A DNA stretch of 64,000 bases from Nonomuraea helvata (GTDB lineage Bacteria > Actinomycetota > Actinomycetes > Streptosporangiales > Streptosporangiaceae). The translations under genes and the position numbers were made by a program. Where the stretch lies: contig NZ_BAAAXV010000008.1 of NCBI RefSeq assembly GCF_039535785.1, positions 558,001-622,000 on the forward strand, in the 5' to 3' direction. Shown here one piece after another: positions 32,993-41,909 of the stretch. Within the stretch, counting starts at the first letter, position 1. The number at the start of each line of letters is the position of its first letter. The notes under the pieces are model-generated. The model did no database searches and had not been told where the DNA came from. It was given only the letters and a program-made list of their open reading frames with translations.

Positions 32993-34162
32993 CTACCAGG
33001 CGACGGGTAGCTCTTTGACCCCGTAGACGATGGCGAGTTCCCTGAACGGCACCTCGCCCGCGACGCGCAGCCCCGGGAAGCGGCGCAGCAGGGCGGGGAA
33101 GGCGATGCGCATCTCCATCTGCGCGAGCGGCGCGCCGATGCAGCGGTGGATGCCGTGGCCGAACGCCATGTGCGAGCCCGCCGTCTCCCTGCCGGGCCGT
33201 ACCTCGTCCATGTCCTCGCCCAGGGCGGGGTCGCGGTTGGCGGCGGTGAGCGAGCAGAGCACCATCTCGCCCTTCTTGATCGGCACGCCGTGCAGCTCGA
33301 GGTCGTCGCGGGCGAAGCGCGGGAAGGCCACCTGGACGACCGTCATGTAGCGCAGCAGCTCCTCGACGACGTCGTTGACGTACCCGTCGACCTCGCGCAC
33401 CTTGGCGGCCTGCTCGGGGTTGCGCAGCAGCCACAGGGTGCCGAGGGCGAGCATGCTGGTGCTGGTGTCGTGCCCGCCGGTCAGCAGCCCGTCGGCCATG
33501 CTGGCGAGCGTACGGTCGTCGAGCTCGTCACCGTGCTCGCGCAGCAGCTGGCCGAGCAGCCCCTCGCCCGGGTTCTGCCGCTCCCGCGCGACCAGGTCGA
33601 TCAGGTACGTCATGGCGTCGTTGATCGCCTGCAGCGACGCCTCCGGCCCGGCCGTGAAGTCGAACCGGTCCTTGCTGATCTTGACGAAGTCCGCGCGCTC
33701 CTCGTACGGGACGCCGAGCAGCTCGCACACCACCAGCGACGGGATCGGCAGCGCGAACTCCTCGACCAGGTCCACCGGGGAGCCCTTGGCCTCGATGCGG
33801 TCCAGGTGCTCCTCGACCATCGCCTCGATGCGCGGCTCCAGCCTGCGCAGGCGGCGCATGGTGAACTCGGGCGTCAGGTACTTGCGCAGCCGGGTGTGCT
33901 CGGGCGGGTCACGGAACCCCAGGCCGCCCGGGTCCTCCTGGTTGGAGCCGAGGCCGATCACCCCGGCGAAGTCGTTGCTGAAGCGCTCGTGGTCGCTCAG
34001 GACGCCCCGTACATCATCCCAGCGCGAGACGAGGTACACGGTCTGGCCGCCCGGGATCTCCATGGGGAAGACCGGGTGCTCGGCCCGGATGCGCCCGAGT
34101 TCGCCTACGGGGTCGAACCCCTCACGCATGAACTGGACGAGTGGGAACTCATTGTCTGACAT
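32993..34162 (-). CDS. Cytochrome P450 (soluble bacterial class)
   Basis: 389 residues with canonical features: 'DPPEHTRLRK' in the C-helix region (heme propionate contacts), I-helix 'TGGHDTSTSML' with the acid-Thr pair, K-helix 'EELLR' (ExxR) and heme loop 'FGHGIHRCIGAPLA' with the thiolate Cys. This is a standard cytosolic CYP105/107-like monooxygenase needing a ferredoxin and reductase from elsewhere. The ATG at 34162 has a weak AGGAC upstream. The substrate is unknown. No ferredoxin gene lies beside it. It contrasts clearly with the aberrant P450 at 16672. Confidence 0.94.
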   Translation of the reverse strand: MSDNEFPLVQFMREGFDPVGELGRIRAEHPVFPMEIPGGQTVYLVSRWDDVRGVLSDHERFSNDFAGVIGLGSNQEDPGGLGFRDPPEHTRLRKYLTPEFTMRRLRRLEPRIEAMVEEHLDRIEAKGSPVDLVEEFALPIPSLVVCELLGVPYEERADFVKISKDRFDFTAGPEASLQAINDAMTYLIDLVARERQNPGEGLLGQLLREHGDELDDRTLASMADGLLTGGHDTSTSMLALGTLWLLRNPEQAAKVREVDGYVNDVVEELLRYMTVVQVAFPRFARDDLELHGVPIKKGEMVLCSLTAANRDPALGEDMDEVRPGRETAGSHMAFGHGIHRCIGAPLAQMEMRIAFPALLRRFPGLRVAGEVPFRELAIVYGVKELPVAW

Positions 34163-34473
34163 CGATATCCGTCCTGATGGGATGCATCACACCATGTCGG
34201 GATAAATCCCTGCATAGATGGTGCCACCCGGGACGGCGGATGTTGCCCTCCCCAAGGAGGAATTTCCGGTCGGCACCGTGGTCACCCTGTCCCGGTCCGT
34301 CGTCATCGCCGAGGCCGCTCTCGGGCGTCTGGCGCACCTCCCCTCAAGCCCGGAACAGCAGGGAAACGGGGGCAAAATGGGGCGCCAGCTGTCGTTTGGC
34401 GTACAAGATGACGACATTCTGCGATGATCTCGTCGCATAGAGCCGGAGTTTGAGCCATCACGGATAGTGACTG
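34163..34473. other. Divergent intergenic region between P450 and DUF2637 gene
   Basis: These 311 bases have no assured gene. The left part includes GATGCATC and GGATAAATCC, possible operator or -10 sequences. A rightward ORF at 34218-34427 is listed separately as doubtful. The sequence just before the DUF2637 start has no clear ribosome binding site. Confidence 0.5.
34218..34427 (+). CDS. Doubtful small ORF (69 codons)
   Basis: Codes for 69 residues from the ATG at 34218, including 'EEFPVGTVVTLSRSVVIAEAALG'. Third-position GC is high in the first two thirds but falls near the end. A CATAGAT sequence immediately precedes the start but no ribosome binding site does. There is no recognised family. 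It could be a leaderless small protein or chance. Confidence 0.25.
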   Translation: MVPPGTADVALPKEEFPVGTVVTLSRSVVIAEAALGRLAHLPSSPEQQGNGGKMGRQLSFGVQDDDILR

Positions 34474-35709
34474 ATGCCGACATTTGAGGAAATAACAGCC
34501 TTCGTCACCGAGAAGCCGCTCGCCACCGCCGTCATCGCGCTGCTGAGCCTGGCGGGGCTGGTGCTGGCGTTCCTGGTGCTCAGGATCGCCTGGCGCGTCT
34601 GCGCCTGGTTGTTCGCGCGATACGTCGCCCCCCGTCCCATCGAGGACGTGCTGACCGTCGTCGCCGCCTCCATCGCCACCGGCGTGTCCGCGCAGGGCAT
34701 GTGGCGCTTCTCCGGGGACGTGCTGGGCCTGGACGGGCCGCTCAGGCTGCTGCTGTTCGCGTTCATCGAGGTCGCGATCATCACGAGCGCGGTACGCGCC
34801 CGCCGCAACATGCGCGAGAACTTCTCCGCCGGGATCGACGGCATCGCCGTGTGGGCGCTGACGTGCCTGACCGCCGTGCTGTCCAGCATGGACGCGCGCA
34901 GCCTCCCCGAGGCGGTGTTCAGGCTCGCCGCCCCCCTCGTGGCCGCCTGGTTGTGGGAGCGCGGCATGGCCATCGAACGCCACCGCATCCGCGGCACCGG
35001 CCGGATCAACTGGCGTCTGACGCCCGAGCGGCTGCTGGTCAGGATGGGGCTGGCCGAGGTCAGCGACCGTACGGCGAGCGAGGTCGACGCGCACCGCAGG
35101 CTGACCCGCGTCGCGCTGGCCGCCAAGCGGGCCAAGGCGCTGCGCGAGGGGGGCGCCTCCGAGCGCAAGATGCGCGCCGCGCTGGCCAAGCTCGACAAGG
35201 CCATGGACCAGGCCGTCGAGCACACCGGCCTGGCCGTCGACCAGGCCCGCCAGGAGGCGCTGCTGGCCCAGATCGCCGCCCTGTACAACACCACAGCCCT
35301 CATCGACGCCGACCCCCGCGTGCCCTGGGAGCCGGAGCCCGAGCAGCGCCCGGTGCCCGCCCGCCCGGCGCTGCCGCCCGCGCTGGCCGAGCTCGTCGAT
35401 GAGGAGGACGACATCGAGGTGCTCGACACCACCCCGCAGGTGGTCGACACCGCCCAGCGGGCGGCGCTGATGCGCAAGGCCCGCGCGTACTGGGACAGCC
35501 AGATCGCCAAGGGCATCGTGCCTCGCACGGTGGACATCGCCCAGGAGATCGGCATCTCGCTGGCCACGGCGCGCGAGTATCGTGCCCTGTGGAAGCTCGA
35601 GCCGCAGGCGCACGCCCTCATCGAGGCGCTGTTCCAGCAGCACGGCATCGTCGACACGGGCGCCTTCCCCGCCATCGCGGCCGACGGGAGGGTGCTGACC
35701 AAGTCGTAG
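34474..35709 (+). CDS. DUF2637 membrane protein with C-terminal HTH-like segment
   Basis: 411 residues. The N-terminal half has about five membrane helices (around residues 17-42, 60-77, 90-107, 120-137, 148-163), as in DUF2637 proteins, which resemble the spread (Spd) proteins of actinomycete plasmids and integrative elements. A charged Ala/Lys-rich helical region follows (about 205-275), then an acidic linker and a C-terminal 'PRTVDIAQEIGISLATAREYRALWKL' that looks like a helix-turn-helix. The start is the ATG at 34474. The DUF2786 gene lies 11 bases downstream with a strong ribosome binding site, so the two form an operon. No integrase or replication gene is nearby, so mobility is not supported. 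Confidence 0.8.
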   Translation: MPTFEEITAFVTEKPLATAVIALLSLAGLVLAFLVLRIAWRVCAWLFARYVAPRPIEDVLTVVAASIATGVSAQGMWRFSGDVLGLDGPLRLLLFAFIEVAIITSAVRARRNMRENFSAGIDGIAVWALTCLTAVLSSMDARSLPEAVFRLAAPLVAAWLWERGMAIERHRIRGTGRINWRLTPERLLVRMGLAEVSDRTASEVDAHRRLTRVALAAKRAKALREGGASERKMRAALAKLDKAMDQAVEHTGLAVDQARQEALLAQIAALYNTTALIDADPRVPWEPEPEQRPVPARPALPPALAELVDEEDDIEVLDTTPQVVDTAQRAALMRKARAYWDSQIAKGIVPRTVDIAQEIGISLATAREYRALWKLEPQAHALIEALFQQHGIVDTGAFPAIAADGRVLTKS

Positions 35710-35720
35710 GGGGAGCACGC

Positions 35721-36416
35721 TTGCGGGAGCGCACGCTCGAACGCGTCAGGAAACTCCTGGCCAAGGCCGAACGCACGGACAACGAGCACGAGCGCGCGAC
35801 GTTCATGGCGGCCGCGTCGGCGCTGATGGCCAAGCACGGCATCGACTCGCTCCCCCCGGCGGGCACACGGCAGACGCCCGGCGACCGGATCGTCACCCTG
35901 CCCAACCCCTGGGCCAGGGAGAAGGCCCGCCTCGTCAGTCTGGTCGCGCAGGCCGTGCGGTGCCGTCCGCTGCTCATCGGGCGGGGGGAGGTGGGCGGCC
36001 AGCGGGTGCACGTGTTCGGGTTCGCCGCCGATCTGGAGCGGGCCGACCTGCTCGCCACGTCGTTGCTGCTGCAGATGGCGACGGGGCTGGCGCGCGTGCG
36101 GGTGCCCGGCGACGTGACCTCCGCGCGGGCGTACCGGCGGTCGTGGCTGCTGGGGTTCACGGACGAGGTGTACCGGTTGCTGTGCGCCGCGGAGTCCCGG
36201 GCCGAGGACGAGGTCGGTACGGGTGCCGCGCTGGTCCTGGCGGACCGGCGGGCCGAGGTGGAGCGGGTGGTGGCGGCCCACTACCCGGACATCCGGGTGA
36301 GCGTGCCCCGTACGAGAGGGACGGGCTACCGGGACGGGGTGGCGGCCGGCCGCCGCGCCGACCTCGGCCGCACCGGCATGACCACCGCCACCGCCCCGGA
36401 ACTGACCCCGGGCTGA
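35721..36416 (+). CDS. DUF2786 domain protein
   Basis: 231 residues. The N-terminal 40 residues 'RVRKLLAKAERTDNEHERATFMAAASALMAKHGID' form the DUF2786 domain, often found in phage- or plasmid-associated proteins. The rest includes 'VHVFGFAADLERADLLATSLLLQMATGL' and a basic 'AYRRSWLLGFTDEVYRLL', seen in longer family members. The likely start is the TTG at 35721, because GGGGGAG lies 5-6 bases upstream and the domain starts within a few residues. It is coupled to the DUF2637 gene. The molecular role is unknown. Confidence 0.8.
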   Translation: MRERTLERVRKLLAKAERTDNEHERATFMAAASALMAKHGIDSLPPAGTRQTPGDRIVTLPNPWAREKARLVSLVAQAVRCRPLLIGRGEVGGQRVHVFGFAADLERADLLATSLLLQMATGLARVRVPGDVTSARAYRRSWLLGFTDEVYRLLCAAESRAEDEVGTGAALVLADRRAEVERVVAAHYPDIRVSVPRTRGTGYRDGVAAGRRADLGRTGMTTATAPELTPG

Positions 36417-36498
36417 ATCGCCTCCCGTCCTGGTTGGACCCGCCTCATGCCCGCGTTGGACACGTCGTATCGGCGAGGGCCCTTCGGTGGCTTCTCGG

Positions 36499-36504
36499 TA
36501 AAGT
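36499..36504 (+). promoter_or_regulatory. -10 box of leaderless phosphoglucomutase transcript
   Basis: TAAAGT at 36499-36504 is 7 bases before the ATG at 36512, with no ribosome binding site in between. This fits leaderless transcription. Confidence 0.6.
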
Positions 36505-36511
36505 GACCTCT

Positions 36512-38143
36512 ATGACGCACGAACGCGCAGGACAGCCAGCCCAGCCCGCCGACCTCGTCGACGTCGCCAGGCTCGTGACGTCTTATTACGCCCTGCATCC
36601 CGACCCCGGCGACGCGGGGCAGCGGGTGGCGTTCGGCACGTCGGGCCACCGGGGGTCGTCACTGAAGACGGCGTTCAACGAGGACCACATCCTGGCGACC
36701 ACGCAGGCCATCTGCGAGTACCGGCGGTCGAAGGGGACCGACGGGCCGCTGTTCCTCGGCATCGACACGCACGCGCTCTCCGAGCCCGCGCGGGTGTCGG
36801 CGCTGGAGGTGCTCGTGGCCAACGGGGTCGAGGTGCTGATCGACACGCGCGACGGCTACACGCCGACCCCGGCCGTCTCGCACGCCATCCTGCGGCACAA
36901 CCAGGGGCGGACCACCGGGTTGGCGGACGGCGTCGTGATCACGCCATCGCACAATCCGCCCGGTGACGGCGGCTTCAAGTACAACCCGCCGCACGGGGGG
37001 CCCGCCGACACCGACGCGACCACGTGGATCCAGGACCGCGCCAACCGGCTGCTGGCGAGCGGGCTGGAGAGCGTGCTGCGGGTCTCGTACACCAAGGCCG
37101 TGGGCGCGGCGGGACGTTACGACTTCCTCGGGATGTACGTGGACGACCTGCCGTCCGTGCTCGACCTGGACGCGATCCGGGCGGCCGGGGTGCGGATCGG
37201 GGCCGATCCCCTGGGCGGGGCCAGCGTGGCGTACTGGGGGGAGATCGCCGAACGGCACCGGATCGATCTGACCGTGGTCAATCCGCTGGTGGATCCGACG
37301 TGGCGGTTCATGACGCTCGACTGGGACGGCAAGATCCGGATGGACTGCTCGTCGCCGTACGCGATGGCCTCCTTGATCGCCAACCGAGACAAATACGATA
37401 TTTCCACCGGAAACGACGCCGACGCGGACCGGCACGGCGTCGTCACCCCCGACGGCGGCCTGCTGAACCCCAACCACTACCTGGCCGTCGCCATCTCCTA
37501 CCTCTACACGCACCGCGACGGCTGGCCCGCCGACGCCGGGGTGGGCAAGACCATGGTCAGCAGCCAGATCATCGACCGGGTCGCGGCCTCTCTGGGGCGG
37601 CGGCTCTACGAGGTGCCGGTCGGCTTCAAGTGGTTCGTCCCGGGGCTGCTGGACGGGTCGCTGGGCTTCGGGGGCGAGGAGAGCGCGGGCGCGTCCTTCC
37701 TGCGGCGGGACGGGTCCGTGTGGTCGACCGACAAGGACGGGATCATCCTGGCGCTGCTGGCCTCGGAGATCCTCGCCGTCACGGGCAAGTCGCCGAGCGC
37801 GCACTACCGTGAGCTGGTCGAGCGGTTCGGGGAGCCCGCGTACGCCCGGGTGGACGCCCCGGCGACGCGCGAGGAGAAGGCGGTGCTCGGGAAGCTGTCG
37901 GCGAAGCAGGTGACGGCGTCGTCGCTGGCGGGCGAGCCGATCACGGCCGTGCAGACCGCCGCGCCCGGCAACGGGGCGGAGCTGGGCGGGGTGAAGGTCT
38001 CGACGGAGAACGCCTGGTTCGCGGCGCGGCCTTCGGGGACGGAGGACGTCTACAAGATCTACGCCGAGTCGTTCCGGGGCCCCGACCACCTGGTCAAAGT
38101 CCAGGAGGAGGCCCGCTCCCTGGTCTCCGCCGCCCTGAGCTGA
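36512..38143 (+). CDS. pgm: Alpha-D-glucose phosphate-specific phosphoglucomutase
   Basis: 543 residues, the usual length. The phosphoserine loop 'VITPSHNPPGDGG' (about residue 144), the Mg2+ loop 'GNDADADRHG', the sugar loop 'GGEESAGAS' and the C-terminal phosphate loop 'ARPSGTEDVYKIYAE' are all present. The N-terminal 'AFGTSGHRG' is typical. It interconverts glucose 1-phosphate and glucose 6-phosphate in the cytosol, linking glycolysis with glycogen, trehalose and cell-wall sugar nucleotide synthesis. It is transcribed alone from a leaderless promoter. No other glycogen or trehalose genes are adjacent. Confidence 0.96.
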   Translation: MTHERAGQPAQPADLVDVARLVTSYYALHPDPGDAGQRVAFGTSGHRGSSLKTAFNEDHILATTQAICEYRRSKGTDGPLFLGIDTHALSEPARVSALEVLVANGVEVLIDTRDGYTPTPAVSHAILRHNQGRTTGLADGVVITPSHNPPGDGGFKYNPPHGGPADTDATTWIQDRANRLLASGLESVLRVSYTKAVGAAGRYDFLGMYVDDLPSVLDLDAIRAAGVRIGADPLGGASVAYWGEIAERHRIDLTVVNPLVDPTWRFMTLDWDGKIRMDCSSPYAMASLIANRDKYDISTGNDADADRHGVVTPDGGLLNPNHYLAVAISYLYTHRDGWPADAGVGKTMVSSQIIDRVAASLGRRLYEVPVGFKWFVPGLLDGSLGFGGEESAGASFLRRDGSVWSTDKDGIILALLASEILAVTGKSPSAHYRELVERFGEPAYARVDAPATREEKAVLGKLSAKQVTASSLAGEPITAVQTAAPGNGAELGGVKVSTENAWFAARPSGTEDVYKIYAESFRGPDHLVKVQEEARSLVSAALS

Positions 38144-38287
38144 CCGCGCCCCCACGGCGACGTGGGCAGCTCCCGGGCGTTCACGTTCGCGCGGGGGAGA
38201 AGTCAAAAATCCGGCCCGGCCCGGCGGATGACCGCACGTCGGCGTGGGAAGGTACAGTCGCCTCAGTCACTAGAACGGGGTTCTGTC

Positions 38288-39187
38288 ATGAGATTCGGCT
38301 ACTACCTGACCGAGCCGAAAGGGCCAGACCCGATCGGCGGGCTGCGCGACCAGATCGCCCAGGCGGCGCAGGACGGCTTCGCCTCCGCCTGGCTCTCCAA
38401 CATCTTCGGCTTGGACGCGCTGACCGCCCTGGCCGCCGCCGGGAGCCAGGTGCCCGGCATCGAGCTCGGCACCGCCGTCGTGCCCACCTACCCGCGCCAT
38501 CCGGCCGTTCTGGCCCAGCAGGCCATGACCGCCAACGCCGCACTCGGCGGGCGTCTCGCGCTGGGCATCGGCCTGTCACACCAGCTGGTCATCGAGGGCA
38601 TGTACGGCTACAGCTATGAGCGCCCCTACCGGCACATGAAGGAGTACCTCGACATCCTGCTCCCGGCCCGCAGGGGCGAGCACGTCAAGTACGACGGCGA
38701 GACGCTCAAGGCCGACCTCCAGCTCACGACGCCGGGCGCCGGCTTCCCCGTGCTGCTCGCCGCGCTCGGCCCGCGCATGCTCAAGCTCGCGGGCACCGTG
38801 GCCGACGGCACCGTCCTCTGGATGACCGGCCCCAGGACGGTCGCCGAGCACGTCGCGCCCACCATCAACGCGGCCGCCGCCGAGGCGGGCCGGGAGGCGC
38901 CCAGGATCGTCTGCGCGCTGCCGATCTGCGTCACCGACGACCCCGCCGCCGCCGTCGATCGCGCGAACGAGATCTTCGCCATCTACGGACAGCTCCCCTC
39001 CTACCGTGCGATGCTCGACAAGGAGGGCGCGGCCACCCCGGGTGACATCGCGATCGTCGGCGACGAGGACACCGTGCTGGCCAAGATCGACCAGCTGCGG
39101 CAGGCCGGCGTGACCGACTTCGTGGGGTCGGTGTTCGCGGCCAAGGACCGCACGCGAAACCTCCTGATCGGCGCGGCAAAGGGCTGA
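38288..39187 (+). CDS. LLM-class F420-dependent oxidoreductase (TIGR03564-like)
   Basis: 299 residues, luciferase-like monooxygenase barrel. It starts 'MRFGYYLTEPKGPDPIGGLRDQI', has 'GTAVVPTYPRHPAVLAQQA' in strand 3 and 'GRLALGIGLSHQLVIEGMYG' in strand 4. This pattern belongs to the actinobacterial F420-dependent subgroup rather than to FMN-dependent luciferases. The ATG at 38288 is chosen because the barrel starts immediately; TACAGT at 38254-38259 could be its -10 box. The substrate is unknown; relatives reduce or oxidise diverse secondary metabolites and lipids using coenzyme F420. Confidence 0.88.
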   Translation: MRFGYYLTEPKGPDPIGGLRDQIAQAAQDGFASAWLSNIFGLDALTALAAAGSQVPGIELGTAVVPTYPRHPAVLAQQAMTANAALGGRLALGIGLSHQLVIEGMYGYSYERPYRHMKEYLDILLPARRGEHVKYDGETLKADLQLTTPGAGFPVLLAALGPRMLKLAGTVADGTVLWMTGPRTVAEHVAPTINAAAAEAGREAPRIVCALPICVTDDPAAAVDRANEIFAIYGQLPSYRAMLDKEGAATPGDIAIVGDEDTVLAKIDQLRQAGVTDFVGSVFAAKDRTRNLLIGAAKG

Positions 39188-39217
39188 TCGGAAGACAGCT
39201 CGATAAGCTTCGGCGGG

Positions 39218-39826
39218 GTGAACCGTTTGCTCCATGGCATAGATGTGTCCAACTGGCAGGGGACCGTCGACTGGGCCGATCACGCGGAGGACGGGGTGTC
39301 CTTCGCGTTCGCCAAGGCCACCGAGGGCGGCGACTACACCGACAAACGGTTCGCGCGTAACTGGAACGGCATGCGCGAGAGCTGGCTCGTCTGCGGCGCG
39401 TACCACTTCGCCAGGCCCCAGGGCGATCCGGTCGAACAGGCGCGGCACTTCCTCCGCACCGTCAGGGCGGCAGGCGGGCTGCAGGGGGCGGGCGACCTCG
39501 TCGCCCTCGACCTGGAGACCAACGACGGGCTCCGGCCCGAGCAGGTCGCCCGGTACGCGCGCCGCTGGTGCCACCACATCGAGCGGCACGGCGGCGTGCG
39601 GCCGTTCGTCTACACCTTCCTGTCGTTCGCGCGCGACGGGAACTGCGCGGGCCTGGGCGAATACCCGCTGTGGATCGCCGCTCCGGAGAGACCGCGCGGC
39701 CGGCCCATAACGCCGCGGCCCTGGCGAGACTGGACGATCCACCAATACGTCCACAGCCCGCTCGACCGCAATGTCTTCCACGGGAGCCGGCAGGAGCTGA
39801 CAAAGCTGGGGTTTCACCCGCGATAG
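39218..39826 (+). CDS. GH25 muramidase-like protein without signal peptide
   Basis: 202 residues covering the GH25 (Chalaropsis-type lysozyme) barrel: 'HGIDVSNWQGTVDW' with the first catalytic Asp, 'FAFAKATEGGDYTD', 'YHFARPQGDP', and 'ALDLETNDG' with the DxE catalytic pair. GH25 enzymes cleave peptidoglycan between MurNAc and GlcNAc. No signal peptide or cell-wall binding module is seen, which is unusual for a wall hydrolase; it may be released by lysis, exported unconventionally or act on another substrate. It starts at the GTG at 39218 and ends 66 bases before thrS. Confidence 0.9.
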   Translation: MNRLLHGIDVSNWQGTVDWADHAEDGVSFAFAKATEGGDYTDKRFARNWNGMRESWLVCGAYHFARPQGDPVEQARHFLRTVRAAGGLQGAGDLVALDLETNDGLRPEQVARYARRWCHHIERHGGVRPFVYTFLSFARDGNCAGLGEYPLWIAAPERPRGRPITPRPWRDWTIHQYVHSPLDRNVFHGSRQELTKLGFHPR

Positions 39827-39891
39827 CATCGGTGTTCACCATCGAAGCAGCTCCGGTGTCGAGCGCCGGGGCGCGATCAAAGGGAGTCACC

Positions 39892-41856
39892 GTGTCAGCC
39901 GAGCTACACATCACCCTCGCCGGAGCCGAGCGTGTGGTGGCGGCCGGCACGACGGCCGGCGAGGCACTCGAAGCCGACGGCCGCACGGTCATCGCGGCCA
40001 GGGTCAACGGTGAGGCGCGCGACCTGGCCCACCCGCTGTCCGAGGGTGACGTGGTCGAGCCGATCGACATCTCCAGCGAGGAAGGCCGGGCGATCGTCCG
40101 CCACTCCACCGCCCACGTCATGGCGCAGGCGGTGCAGGAGCTGTTCCCCGAGGCCAAGCTGGGCATCGGGCCGCCCGTGGACAACGGGTTCTACTACGAC
40201 TTCGACGTCGCCCAGGCGTTCCACCCGGACGATCTCAAGCGCATCGAGAAGCGGATGCGGGAGATCGTCAAGCAGGGGCAGCTGTTCTCCCGCCGGCCCG
40301 TGTCCGACGACGAGGCGCGCGAGGAGCTGGCGGCTGAGCCGTACAAGCTGGAGTTGATCGGGCTCAAGGGCGGCGCCGCCGACGAAGAGTCGGTCGAGGT
40401 GGGGGCCGGGCAGCTCACCATCTACGACAACCTCGACCCCAAGAGCGGCGAGCTGCAGTGGAAGGACCTGTGCCGCGGCCCGCACGTGCCGTCCACCAGG
40501 TCGATCCCGGCGTTCAAGCTCATGCGCTCGGGCGGCGCCTACTGGCGCGGCAGCGAGAAGAACCCGCAGCTCCAGCGCATCTACGGCACCGCCTGGGAGT
40601 CCCGCGACAAGCAGGACGAATACCTCAAGCTGCTGGAGGAGGCCGAGAAGCGCGACCACCGCAAGCTGGGCGCGGAGCTCGACCTGTTCAGCTTCCCGCC
40701 GGAGCTGGGCAGCGGCCTGCCGATCTTCCATCCCAAGGGCGGGATCATCCGCAAGGAGATGGAAGACTACATGCGCCGGCGGCAGGCGGAGGCGGGCTAC
40801 GAGTTCGTCAACACGCCGCACATCACCAAGTCGTCGCTGTTCGAGACCTCGGGGCACCTGCCCTGGTACGCCGACGACATGTTCCCGGCCTTCGAGCTGG
40901 AGGGCATCGAATACCGCGTCAAGCCGATGAACTGCCCGATGCACAACCTGATCTTCAGGGCGCGCGGGCGGTCCTACCGCGAGCTGCCGCTGCGGCTGTG
41001 CGAGTTCGGCTCGGTCTACCGGTACGAGAAGTCCGGTGTGGTGCATGGGCTCACCCGGGTGCGCGGCATGACGCAGGACGACGCGCACATCTACACCACC
41101 AGGGAGCAGATGGCCGATGAGATCAAGTCGCTGCTGAGGTTCGTGCTCAGCGTGCTGCGTGACTTCGGCCTGGAGGACTTCTACCTCGAGCTGTCCACCC
41201 GCGACGACTCCGACAAGTTCATCGGCGACCCGGCCGAGTGGGAGGAGGCCACCCAGGCGCTGCACCAGGTGGCCACCGAGTCGGGGCTGGAGCTGGTCGA
41301 CGACCCGGGCGGCGCGGCGTTCTACGGGCCGAAGATCTCCGTGCAGGCCAAGGACGCGATCGGCCGCACGTGGCAGCTGTCCACCATCCAGCTCGACCTC
41401 AACCAGCCCAAGCGCTTCGGGCTGGAATACCAGGCGGCGGACGGCAGCCGACAGACCCCGGTCATGATCCACCGGGCGCTGTTCGGCTCGGTCGAGCGGT
41501 TCCTCGGCGTGCTCACCGAGCACTACGCGGGCGCCTTCCCGGCCTGGCTCGCGCCGGTGCAGGTGACGGCCATCCCGATCGCCGACGCGCACATCCCGTA
41601 CCTGCAGGACGTGGCCAAGAAGCTGCGGGAGCGCGGGATCCGGATCGAGGTGGACGCCTCCGACGACCGGATGCAGAAGAAGATCCGCAACGCGCAGAAG
41701 GCCAAGGTCCCGTACATGCTGCTGGCCGGCGACGAGGACATCGCCAACGGCGCCGTGTCGTTCCGTTACCGGAGCGGGGAGCAGAAGAACGGCGTCGCGA
41801 TCGACGAGGCCATCGCCGAGATTGTCAGCGCTGTGGAGCGTCGGGTCCAGGTCTGA
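39892..41856 (+). CDS. thrS: Threonyl-tRNA synthetase
   Basis: 654 residues, class II synthetase. The N-terminal TGS domain (1-60), editing/second additional domain with 'RHSTAHVMAQAVQ' (HxxxH zinc-type editing site near 76), catalytic core motif 2 'RLCEFGSVYRYEKSGVVHGLTRVRG', the active-site Cys in 'KPMNCPMHN', motif 3 'GSVERFLG', and an anticodon-binding C-terminus are all in order. The GTG at 39892 has AGGGAG 5-6 bases upstream. It charges tRNA-Thr and hydrolyses Ser-tRNA-Thr. It opens the thrS-HIT-pgsA-acyltransferase-pimA block that is conserved in actinobacteria, here interrupted by other genes. A strong hairpin follows. Confidence 0.98.
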   Translation: MSAELHITLAGAERVVAAGTTAGEALEADGRTVIAARVNGEARDLAHPLSEGDVVEPIDISSEEGRAIVRHSTAHVMAQAVQELFPEAKLGIGPPVDNGFYYDFDVAQAFHPDDLKRIEKRMREIVKQGQLFSRRPVSDDEAREELAAEPYKLELIGLKGGAADEESVEVGAGQLTIYDNLDPKSGELQWKDLCRGPHVPSTRSIPAFKLMRSGGAYWRGSEKNPQLQRIYGTAWESRDKQDEYLKLLEEAEKRDHRKLGAELDLFSFPPELGSGLPIFHPKGGIIRKEMEDYMRRRQAEAGYEFVNTPHITKSSLFETSGHLPWYADDMFPAFELEGIEYRVKPMNCPMHNLIFRARGRSYRELPLRLCEFGSVYRYEKSGVVHGLTRVRGMTQDDAHIYTTREQMADEIKSLLRFVLSVLRDFGLEDFYLELSTRDDSDKFIGDPAEWEEATQALHQVATESGLELVDDPGGAAFYGPKISVQAKDAIGRTWQLSTIQLDLNQPKRFGLEYQAADGSRQTPVMIHRALFGSVERFLGVLTEHYAGAFPAWLAPVQVTAIPIADAHIPYLQDVAKKLRERGIRIEVDASDDRMQKKIRNAQKAKVPYMLLAGDEDIANGAVSFRYRSGEQKNGVAIDEAIAEIVSAVERRVQV

Positions 41857-41868
41857 CCTGTCACTGAA

Positions 41869-41901
41869 GAACGGCGGAGCCGGCCACCGGCTCCGCCGTT
41901 C
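41869..41901. terminator. Very strong hairpin between thrS and PIG-L gene
   Basis: A perfect 15-base stem (41869-41883 with 41887-41901, GAACGGCGGAGCCGG arm) has a 3-base loop. It lies 12 bases after the thrS stop and 9 bases beyond the convergent gene stop, so it can end both transcripts. Confidence 0.9.
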
Positions 41902-41909
41902 TCATGAGA

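Noticed and set aside
34474..36416. Integrative element (AICE-like) because of the DUF2637 protein
   Set aside because: No integrase, excisionase, replication gene, tRNA or att-like direct repeat is visible around the pair.
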